Assembly: GCF_027451485.1 (NCBI RefSeq)
Contig: NZ_DAIDJE010000053.1
Location: forward strand, 1 to 52,135
Reading direction: 5' to 3'
Origin: Bradyrhizobium sp.
GTDB taxonomy: Bacteria; Pseudomonadota; Alphaproteobacteria; Rhizobiales; Xanthobacteraceae
Length of the DNA: 52,135 bases
The notes beneath the pieces are model-generated. The model ran no database searches and was not told where the DNA came from. It saw only the letters and a program-made list of their open reading frames with translations. The position numbers and the translations under genes were made by a program. Of this stretch, positions 16,292 to 23,992 are shown in pieces; the first letter of the stretch is position 1; every line of letters begins with the position of its first letter.

Positions 16292-19200
16292 TCAGTTCGC
16301 CGGGTATTCGACGCCGTTGTTCTGCTTGCCGGTGTTGAACTCCATGATCTTTCGGGAGATGCCCGGGAAAATCATCGATACCGGATTGACGCGCAGAGTC
16401 GGCTTGTCCGGCGTGCCGACGACCTCGTAGGTCAGGCCGAAGACCCCCTCATCGCTGCCGCCGAAGAACAATCCGGCGACAGGGATCTGGCCTAGCAGGT
16501 TGTTCAGGCCATACACAGGAATCAAGGTGCCGCTCATGCGCACCTGGTTGCCCGCGTAATCGATGCTGCCTTCGATCGTCCCTCCGATCGCCGGCCCCTT
16601 GAGAACGCCCTCGCGGATCGTCAGCTGGCCGTTCTGGCGGCTGAACTCCGCGCGCAGCCGCGAGAAGGCGATGCCGCCTGGTGTCGGCTGGCCACCCGAA
16701 ACCAGCTTATCGAGCGAGGCCTCCCCTTTCACCGAGAAATCCCGGACGTTGAGCAGGCCTTCCTTGGGGCCCGCGTCGGATGTCGGGGTATCGATTGCCA
16801 GCTGAAGCTGGCCGCCGATGACTTTTGAATAGGTATCGGTGAAACGAAGGAACGCGCCGGCGTCGTTGGTTTCAAGGACGATCACCTCGCGGCCCGGCCC
16901 GCGGCGCAAATCCGCCGTGACCGGCGTCTCGCGCCCAAGCTTGCCGCTGAACGCAAAGCTTTTCACCGCACCACCGCGGCGGGACATCTTCCCATCGACG
17001 CCGCGCAGCGCTTCGCCAAAGAACCCGGCTACCGCACCGAGCTTTATGTCGAGATCGATGTCGATGCCCTTGGCCTTCGCGTTTTTGTCGGTGTCCTTTC
17101 CGGAAATCGCGGTCTTCAGGAACCCGCGACCATCGAAGATGTCGCCGCGCATGGTGACCTTGAGCACGCCGTCCGTCCCACGCTCGGCGCGCAGCGACGT
17201 CTTGTCGCCTTCGGAAGGCGCATAGGTCGGGAAACTAGCATTGATGAGATCGCCATTCTGATCGATCTCCAGCGATCCCTTGATGGAAGCGCCGCCGCCT
17301 TCGATGACAATATCTTCGAGACGGGTCGATTGCGGCTTCTGCACCACGTTGAAAGTGGCATGCGCGGATTTGCCCTGCGCCTTGACCCAACCGGGCAGAA
17401 CGTTGTCGAGCTTGAGCTGGGTAAGATCGGCATCGATGCCGAGGCGGGTATTGTCCCCGCCGATCTTGCCGCTTAGCTTGACCGGTATGGAGCCGCTTAC
17501 CGCCGGTCCAAGATCAAAGCCGAACCGGGCACGGCTTGCCTCGTCGAGCGTCGCCTGCAGCTTGATATCAGCATCGCCGTCGACCTGCTTGCGATAGTCT
17601 AGCGAGGCCGGCTGCCCGTTGATCTTCACGTCGCCCTTGACCTGATAGCCCTGGTTGTTGGCGATGATCTTCAGCGAATTGGATTCGACCTTCTGATTCA
17701 TCATGAGTCGATCGGCGGAAAACCCGCCGAGATCGGCAGTGACGGTATAATTCACGTCGGCGCGGGTGACATCGTGCTTGATCGGCAAGGCCAGGTTGAC
17801 GACGGCAGAAACCGTTCCCTTGCTCGCGTTGGGATCGATCAGGGTAGCGGAAAGATCGCTTAACTTGTCCGAGGCCAGAATTTCGGCTGCCGCGGGCACC
17901 GGGCCGTCAATGCGGAATTTGACCTTGGCTTGCACGGGTTTCGGAAACGTATCCGGCACCTCGAACACGGCGTCGGAAACGTTGAGCTTGCGGGACGCCG
18001 GCGTGTCTGCGACGCCTTGCCCGATGCTGACATTCGCGGTTCGGCCAGTGACATGCGCCTTCAGGTCGGCGTCATGAATGGACGGCAATCCGTCCACCGG
18101 CCGTATCGTCACTCCGCTCGCCACAATGGTGACGTTGAGGCCATCGTCTGGGATTGGCGGCCCCTTGCGCGAGAGGTTTTGAACCGGAGAGTTAACCCCG
18201 ACCTCGATACGCTGGATCGCACCGCGTTCGACCCGGTCAATCACCCACTGCCTGATGTCCGCAACGACGAGCGCCGGCCAGATCCGCTTGAGCGCGGCAG
18301 CGGTCATCGGGGTGCCGGCAAATCCGAGCGTCATGCGCGGCTCGCCGGAATAATCGATGCTGCCGGTGCCGGCAACCCCGATCTCCCCATTGCTGAAGTC
18401 GGCCTGCGTCAAGGTCACGCGCTTTTTGTCGGTATCTAAACGCACGCCGATCGAGACGCGATTGAAGATGACCGGCGGATCATTGTCGTCGTTGCCGGCC
18501 AGCAACACGGTGCCACCGCTGAAACCCAACTGCCACTCGTTGACGCTGCCGTTGGGAGGCTCAAGCGTCGCCAGCAGTGTGATCCGGTTTTGCCCGGAAA
18601 TAATTTTGAAGGGCGCTGTCAGGGCGCGCTTGTTGGCGTCCCAATCGAGGTTGACTTCCATCGAGTCGATCGCCATCGGAAACTCGGGCGTGTCGCTGTC
18701 GATAATCTCGCCGGCACCGGCGAAGATCTTGCCGCGGAAATACGTGGGCACGCCGTCGCGTCCGAGTTCGCCCTTCAATTCGCCGCTGAGCGGCAGGTTC
18801 GCGCTGTAGTTCAGGTTCTTCAGCCGCAGCGCCAGAAGAATGTTGGTAGTCGAGACCTTGTCAGCCTTGATGTCGACGGATCTTACGCCGTTGCTCGGCG
18901 GTCCCACTGCGACGTGCAGCGACCAACCCTGCGTGCCCTCTTCGGCAAGGCTGAAAGCAATCCCGCCACCGCTTGGCCGGCGCAGACTGAGCGAGATGTT
19001 CTGGAAATTCCATTTGTTGCCGCGCTGCTGGTCATCAACGATGAGGCTGCCGTTCTTCAGGCCGATTTCGTTGAGGTTCTGGCCGTCAAGCCCGGTCAGG
19101 CTCAGGCTGTCGAGCCAGTCGAGGCCCGCCAGCAATCCGGCTTGCGCACTCTGGGCGGAAGACCGCGAGGCCGCTGGCTGGCTTGGCTGGGGAGAGGCTG

Positions 19201-19897
19201 GCACGCTGGGCGCGGCCTGGCGCGGAAAGGTCGGAGGAAGCCCGGCTTCCTTCTTCGAGGCGACGCCGGTTGCCAGCGGCCGCGCGTTGTCGCCGGCGGA
19301 CACGGTGACATAGCCGTCCGGATTGATGCGTACGGCGAGTTCGGCATCGACGAGGTTCAGGCTTTCCGCGCGTAGCTGTCCCAACAGCAGCGCCGAGCCG
19401 GACAGTCGCACTTCGGCTTTCGGAGCGCTCGCAACGATCGCATGGTTCCGATCACGCACCACGATATTGCGGATACGCACCGCAATTCGCAGGCGACCGG
19501 CGCGCTCGATCTGCGTGCCGCCAACTTCGACCGTGTTGCCGTGACCGATATTTTCCTCGATCGCGGAGGCGAGCCAGGGAGTCGCGATATCAAGGTTGAT
19601 AGGACCCGCGCCGAGCCGCCACCACAGGCCGCCGAAGCAGCCGGCAAAGATCACGAGCAGCGAAGCCAGAACGATGGAAAGCCGCCAGAACCAGCGTTCG
19701 CCGGCAAGGTAGCGGCGGAAGGATCGCAGATGGTCTGTAAGCCGGTAGAATCGGGCATTCGATCCGGAGAGGAGCCGGCGCGCATGGTGTCCGGCCGCCT
19801 CGTCATGCTCGTCCGCATGCCAGTTGGCGCCGTCCCACCCCTGAGGATGGACGTCTGCGGTCGCGCCGGGGTCCTCGGTTGACCTATGTCTTACCAT
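16292..19897 (-). CDS. AsmA/YhdP-like envelope protein (DUF3971, AsmA C-terminal)
   Basis: A very large (~1200-residue) inner-membrane-anchored protein. One membrane helix near the N-terminus (FWRLSIVLASLLVIFAG) is followed by a long beta-rich periplasmic region; the DUF3971 part lies in the middle and the AsmA-type C-terminal part near the end (EFSRQNGQLTIREGVLKG, then GSIDYAGNQVRMSGTLIP). AsmA-like proteins such as YhdP and TamB form hydrophobic grooves and are implicated in phospholipid transport to the outer membrane. I prefer ATG at 19897 (GAGAG just upstream) over the in-frame ATG at 19975, which has no ribosome-binding site and would add 26 residues. Confidence 0.85.
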   Translation of the reverse strand: MVRHRSTEDPGATADVHPQGWDGANWHADEHDEAAGHHARRLLSGSNARFYRLTDHLRSFRRYLAGERWFWRLSIVLASLLVIFAGCFGGLWWRLGAGPINLDIATPWLASAIEENIGHGNTVEVGGTQIERAGRLRIAVRIRNIVVRDRNHAIVASAPKAEVRLSGSALLLGQLRAESLNLVDAELAVRINPDGYVTVSAGDNARPLATGVASKKEAGLPPTFPRQAAPSVPASPQPSQPAASRSSAQSAQAGLLAGLDWLDSLSLTGLDGQNLNEIGLKNGSLIVDDQQRGNKWNFQNISLSLRRPSGGGIAFSLAEEGTQGWSLHVAVGPPSNGVRSVDIKADKVSTTNILLALRLKNLNYSANLPLSGELKGELGRDGVPTYFRGKIFAGAGEIIDSDTPEFPMAIDSMEVNLDWDANKRALTAPFKIISGQNRITLLATLEPPNGSVNEWQLGFSGGTVLLAGNDDNDPPVIFNRVSIGVRLDTDKKRVTLTQADFSNGEIGVAGTGSIDYSGEPRMTLGFAGTPMTAAALKRIWPALVVADIRQWVIDRVERGAIQRIEVGVNSPVQNLSRKGPPIPDDGLNVTIVASGVTIRPVDGLPSIHDADLKAHVTGRTANVSIGQGVADTPASRKLNVSDAVFEVPDTFPKPVQAKVKFRIDGPVPAAAEILASDKLSDLSATLIDPNASKGTVSAVVNLALPIKHDVTRADVNYTVTADLGGFSADRLMMNQKVESNSLKIIANNQGYQVKGDVKINGQPASLDYRKQVDGDADIKLQATLDEASRARFGFDLGPAVSGSIPVKLSGKIGGDNTRLGIDADLTQLKLDNVLPGWVKAQGKSAHATFNVVQKPQSTRLEDIVIEGGGASIKGSLEIDQNGDLINASFPTYAPSEGDKTSLRAERGTDGVLKVTMRGDIFDGRGFLKTAISGKDTDKNAKAKGIDIDLDIKLGAVAGFFGEALRGVDGKMSRRGGAVKSFAFSGKLGRETPVTADLRRGPGREVIVLETNDAGAFLRFTDTYSKVIGGQLQLAIDTPTSDAGPKEGLLNVRDFSVKGEASLDKLVSGGQPTPGGIAFSRLRAEFSRQNGQLTIREGVLKGPAIGGTIEGSIDYAGNQVRMSGTLIPVYGLNNLLGQIPVAGLFFGGSDEGVFGLTYEVVGTPDKPTLRVNPVSMIFPGISRKIMEFNTGKQNNGVEYPAN

Positions 19898-20171
19898 TGG
19901 CTCTCGTTGCCGGTACCGATGGAAGGCCTGCCGGAGCCACGACGGCGCGTTGCGCCGTATTGCTCCTCGCGTCATTGCAGTGGGATCGATTTGTCATCGC
20001 CACCCCTGACGACCGAGGTTCTCCCGAGGCGAATCGCAAATCGAGAACTCCACTAAACCCCATACTTTGCAAACAGTCCTTCGATTCCCGTTGTTGGGAA
20101 AGCCTGCCGCGGCTGGCGGAGTGACGGCGCAGCAGGAGGGCTTCCGCTCCCTCCTTGCCAGCCGCCGGATT

Positions 20172-20333
20172 AGTGCCCACCCTCCGAAGTTCGTGTTGCA
20201 CCTCAGCATCCACTTTCACGAACTTCGAAAAAATCATTGGCACTATCAAACTTTTGATTCTAGTGCCGCTTGCTATTTGAAATTCCTGGATCGGATTCGC
20301 CGCTCTTGGTGCAGGAACTTCAGATAGGCGCCA
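20172..20333. repeat. Two-hairpin intergenic repeat, copy A
   Basis: Homologous over its length to 22586-22738. Stem 1 arms are 20184-20195 and 20217-20228 (11 of 12 pairs); stem 2 arms are 20274-20288 and 20312-20326 (15 positions, with one A-C mismatch and one G-T pair). It lies between the divergent AsmA-like and peroxiredoxin genes. Relative to copy B, stem 2 shows compensating changes at its outermost pair and at the 11th pair. Confidence 0.8.
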
Positions 20334-20452
20334 CCAGTGGCGTGTCGAAATCCTTTTGAGCATAATCCGGAACAAGCCGAACCCCGCCCGCAGATCGCGT
20401 CGGCTTCAATACCTCAATGATTGATCCGCGGAAAGCGACGAAAGGAAGGCGT

Positions 20453-21142
20453 ATGTCCAAGAAAACGCGCAAGGAATCCGGTAAACCACTGGCTTCGCGG
20501 AAAGCGCGTGCGCCGCTGTCGAAGACACCTGCCAAGCAGCCCACCGCCAAGGGGGGACGCTCGCCGTCAAAATCGAGCAAGAGCCGAAAAGGCGGACAAG
20601 CCAGTCCGCGGCTACGTTCATCCAAACTCTCAAAAGCCAAAGCCGTCGCGACATCGAATCGGGAGAACCGTGCGCGTTCCGTCCTCAGGGAGGGCGAAAA
20701 GGCGCGGTCTTTCAAACTGCCTCGAGACGGAGGAAACACGGTTTCGCTTCAAGACTTTGCCGGCCAAAAGCTCGTGCTGTTCTTTTACCCGCGGGCCGAT
20801 ACGCCGGGCTGCACGCGCGAGGCGATCGACTTCACGCGGCTCAAGGGAGCATTTGCCGCGGCCGGAATCGCCGTCGTCGGCGTATCCGGCGATACGCCAA
20901 AAGCGCAGGAAGCCTTTCGGAACAAGCACCAGCTTTCGGTTCCTCTCGCCTCGGATGAGACCCACGAGATGCTTGAGGCCTACGGCGCCTGGGGAGAAAA
21001 ATCCATGTATGGCAGAACGTTCGAAGGCATTCTTCGTACCACCATCCTGATCGGAGCGGACGGCCGGATCGTCAAGATCTGGCGCAAAGTCAGGGTGGAC
21101 GGCCACGCCGATGAGGTACTCGCCGCCGCCCGGTCGGGCTGA
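20453..21142 (+). CDS. Single-cysteine PrxQ/Bcp-like peroxiredoxin with basic N-terminal tail
   Basis: A 229-residue protein. Residues ~78-229 are an AhpC/TSA peroxiredoxin of the PrxQ/Bcp type: YPRADTPGCTREAID has the peroxidatic cysteine C120. The usual Bcp resolving cysteine five residues later is isoleucine, and there is no other cysteine, so it must work as a 1-Cys enzyme with an external thiol. Residues 1-75 are Lys/Ser/Arg/Ala-rich, like a histone H1 tail, and absent from normal Bcp. The ATG at 20453 follows AAGGAAGG at optimal spacing; the frame extends 12 codons upstream without a ribosome-binding site. Confidence 0.88.
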   Translation: MSKKTRKESGKPLASRKARAPLSKTPAKQPTAKGGRSPSKSSKSRKGGQASPRLRSSKLSKAKAVATSNRENRARSVLREGEKARSFKLPRDGGNTVSLQDFAGQKLVLFFYPRADTPGCTREAIDFTRLKGAFAAAGIAVVGVSGDTPKAQEAFRNKHQLSVPLASDETHEMLEAYGAWGEKSMYGRTFEGILRTTILIGADGRIVKIWRKVRVDGHADEVLAAARSG

Positions 21143-21242
21143 CCGGGAATAGCCATTCGCGAAAAATTAACCATGGCCGGGTCAAATCTCCCTCGCAAAT
21201 TGGGCCGTACGGAACTCTCCTCCGACCGGCACGGGAGTGCCG

Positions 21243-22586
21243 ATGTCGTATCGTTCCGGTCATCAGTCCGCGTATCGCCAGCCACCGAATGCAGGCCGGC
21301 ACATCACCCGCCAGCCGATCAATCCACCCCAAGCTAAGCGCGATCAAAGCGGCTACACACTGGTCCACGCCGGCAAGCAGGTGCGTTTCGGACCTGTTGT
21401 CTTCTGGATCGTGGTCGGCACGGTGACAGCGCTCGGCGTCTGGTCTGCGGCAACCGCAACCTATTTCGCATTTCGGGACGACGTTCTGACGCGGCTGATC
21501 GCCCGACAGGCCGAAATGCAATATGCTTACGAAGATCGGATCGCGGATCTTCGCGCCAAGGTCGACCGCGCCACCAGCCGGCAACTTCTGGATCAGGAGC
21601 AGTTCGATCAGAAGCTCGAACAGATCATGCGTCGGCAGGCGGCGCTGGAGTCGCGCGCCACTGCGATGAGCGCCATCCCCGACATCACCGGATCGATCAG
21701 ATCTCCATCACGAGGCGCCACGCTGTCGGAACCACGGCCCTCCGGGATTCCGAAGCCCTCGCCGATCAGCGACACTGCGGTGTTCGTCGCGCCGCCAGAT
21801 CGCGAGGCGCGCCTGGAATCCCGTGGGTCGAACGGTGCAAATGCCTCGGTGATCAAAGCCGCAAAAATCCAGGGCGTCGACAACGTGCTTGTGCGTCTGC
21901 AGAACTCGCTTGATCAGGTCGAGCGTCGGCAGATGGCTTCACTAACCAACGCCGAAGAGAGCCTGGAATCGCGCGCTCGTCGCATGCGCGGCGTGATCAG
22001 CGACCTTGGTCTCAATCTCGGTCAGCTGGAAGCGGCGACGCCCCATGCAGGCATGGGCGGTCCCTACGTGCCGGTAAGACTGCGCGCCAACGCGGATGCC
22101 TTTGAGCGTCAGCTCTATCGCATCAACATTGACCGCGCCCAGGTCGAGCGGCTGAACCGGACACTGGCACTGGTGCCCTATCGGAAGCCCGTGATCGGCG
22201 AGGTTGAGTTCACCTCGGGATTTGGAATTCGCTCGGACCCCTTCCTGGGTCGTCCGGCGATGCACACCGGGCTTGATTTTCGCGCATCGACCGGTGACCC
22301 CGTGCGTGCCACGGCAAACGGCAAGGTCGCATCGGCAGGCTGGGCCGGAGGCTATGGCCGGATGGTGGAAATCGACCACGGCAACGGCCTGTCGACGCGC
22401 TATGGGCATCTGTCCGAAATCGAGGTGAAGGTCGGCGAAGTCGTCAAGATCGGCCAGGTGATCGGCCTCGTCGGTTCAACGGGCCGCTCGACCGGACCGC
22501 ATCTTCACTACGAGACCCGAATCGATGGCGAGGCCGTCGATCCGCAAAAATTCCTTCGCGCCGGCGTCCGCCTGAGCGCGGGCTAG
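21243..22586 (+). CDS. M23 family metallopeptidase, membrane-anchored
   Basis: A 447-residue protein with a cytoplasmic N-terminus, one membrane helix at ~50-77, a long coiled-coil periplasmic region and a C-terminal LytM (M23) domain. Zinc-site motifs are HTGLD (H341, D345) and HLHYE (H420, H422), so it is probably catalytically active as a peptidoglycan endopeptidase rather than an EnvC-type degenerate activator. ATG at 21243 has GGGA six bases upstream; GTG at 21237 is also in frame. In many alphaproteobacteria this gene type lies beside prfB and penicillin-binding protein genes, as here. Confidence 0.92.
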   Translation: MSYRSGHQSAYRQPPNAGRHITRQPINPPQAKRDQSGYTLVHAGKQVRFGPVVFWIVVGTVTALGVWSAATATYFAFRDDVLTRLIARQAEMQYAYEDRIADLRAKVDRATSRQLLDQEQFDQKLEQIMRRQAALESRATAMSAIPDITGSIRSPSRGATLSEPRPSGIPKPSPISDTAVFVAPPDREARLESRGSNGANASVIKAAKIQGVDNVLVRLQNSLDQVERRQMASLTNAEESLESRARRMRGVISDLGLNLGQLEAATPHAGMGGPYVPVRLRANADAFERQLYRINIDRAQVERLNRTLALVPYRKPVIGEVEFTSGFGIRSDPFLGRPAMHTGLDFRASTGDPVRATANGKVASAGWAGGYGRMVEIDHGNGLSTRYGHLSEIEVKVGEVVKIGQVIGLVGSTGRSTGPHLHYETRIDGEAVDPQKFLRAGVRLSAG

Positions 22587-22738
22587 CGCCCACTTTCCGA
22601 AGTTCGTGTTACACCTCAGCACCCACTTTCACGAGCTTCGGAAAGTCATGGGATTTACTGATTCTAGGGCCGCTTTATCGATCTGAAGTCCCTGATCGAA
22701 TTCGCCGCTTGTGGTGCAGGGACTTCAGATCGGCGGTA
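22586..22738. repeat. Two-hairpin intergenic repeat, copy B
   Basis: Same element as 20172-20333. Stem 1 arms are 22597-22608 and 22630-22641 (one G-T pair); stem 2 arms are 22680-22694 and 22717-22731 and pair perfectly over 15 bases. It fills the gap between the convergent M23 peptidase and prfB genes, so it could act as a bidirectional terminator or 3' stabiliser, though neither stem has a T-run. Confidence 0.82.
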
Positions 22739-22758
22739 TTAGCCTGAACGCGTCGCCG

Positions 22759-23890
22759 TTAATCGACGTCCTCCACTGCGCCAGGCGTGGTGCCAAAGGC
22801 GCGCTGCGCGAGCGTTGCCGCCATGAACTCGTCGAGATCACCATCAAGCACACCCGAAGTGTCCGACGTATGGACGCCGGTGCGCAGATCCTTGACCATC
22901 TGATAGGGCTGCAAGACGTAAGACCGGATCTGATGGCCCCAGCCGATGTCGGTCTTGGCAGCCTGATCGGCGGCGGCCTGCTCCTCGCGCTTTTTCAGTT
23001 CGATCTCGTAAAGCCGCGCACGCAACATGTCCCAGGCCTGTGCTCGATTCTTGTGCTGCGATCGCCCGGCCTGGCAGACCACCGCAACGCCGGTCGGAAT
23101 ATGCGTCAGCCGCACCGCAGACTCGGTCTTGTTGACATGCTGGCCGCCGGCGCCTCCCGAGCGCATCGTATCGGTACGCACGTCGGATTCCTTGATGTCG
23201 ATCTTGATGCTGTCGTCGATGACCGGAAAGATCGCCACGCTCGAGAACGACGTATGCCGCCGCGCGTTGGAATCGAACGGCGATATCCGCACCAGGCGGT
23301 GCACGCCGGCTTCGGTCTTGAGCCAGCCATAGGCGTTATGACCTGAAATCTGGATGGTCGCCGACTTGATGCCAGCTTCTTCACCCTGCGACTCCTCGAG
23401 ATATTCCACCTTGAAACCGTGCTTTTCAGCCCAGCGGGTGTACATCCGCAGCAGCATCTGGGCCCAATCCTGGCTTTCGGTGCCGCCGGCGCCAGCGTGA
23501 ACCTCGAGATAGGAATCAAAGCGATCGGCCTCACCCGACAACAGCGCCTCTAGCTCGCGCCGGGCGACTTCCTTCTTGAGTTCCTTTAGCGCCGATTCGG
23601 CCTCGGCGACGACAGCCGCATCGTTCTCGGCCTCGCCGAGCTCGATCATGCCGACATCGTCATCAAGCTCCCGTTCGACCTTGCCGATCCCGGACAGCGC
23701 ATCCTCCAGCGAGGTACGCTCCTGCATCAGCTTCTGTGCCTTCTGTGGATCGTTCCAGAGGTTGGGGTCTTCAGCGAGCTTGTTCAGCTCAGCCAGCCGC
23801 GCGGTGGATTTTTCAACGTCAAAGATGCCTCCTCAGCAGCCCGACTGACTGCTTGATCTCTTCGACGAGGCGTTCGACTTCGGCGCGCAT
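22759..23890 (-). CDS. prfB: Peptide chain release factor 2, with programmed +1 frameshift
   Basis: RF2 reads UGA and UAA stop codons. The gene is in two frames: 23 codons from ATG at 23890 ([17 protein letters not shown]...) to CTT-TGA, then a +1 shift into the frame from 23820 to 22759, giving 376 residues in all, the normal RF2 length. The second frame contains the peptidyl-tRNA hydrolysis motif [12 protein letters not shown] and the stop-recognition tripeptide SPF ([12 protein letters not shown]). The shift site is intact, so this is not a broken gene. An automatic call would start at 23727 and miss 54 residues. Confidence 0.97.
23819..23833 (-). promoter_or_regulatory. prfB: prfB +1 programmed frameshift signal
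   Basis: On the coding strand: AGGAGG (internal Shine-Dalgarno), CAT, then the slippery CTT-TGA-C. The SD ends three bases before CTT, the spacing known to promote +1 slippage. Because the stop is TGA, scarcity of RF2 increases frameshifting and hence RF2 synthesis. Confidence 0.95.
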
Positions 23891-23924
23891 GATTCTCTGA
23901 TCCGTTAGTCTAATAGGTCGTGCA

Positions 23925-23951
23925 ACGTCCGCCCGATGTAGCGGCGGACGT
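23925..23951. repeat. 9-bp inverted repeat between mrcA and prfB
   Basis: ACGTCCGCC (23925-23933) and GGCGGACGT (23943-23951) form a perfect hairpin with a 9-base loop between the stop of the penicillin-binding protein gene and the prfB start, both on the minus strand. No T-run follows on the minus strand, so it is a poor intrinsic terminator. Confidence 0.45.
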
Positions 23952-23992
23952 CGCAAAGCGCAATGCAGCTCTGAATAGTTTCCCCGCAGTCT

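Noticed and set aside
22759..23890. prfB as a frameshifted pseudogene
   Set aside because: The interruption is exactly the conserved CTT-TGA-C site with an internal SD, and both halves are intact.
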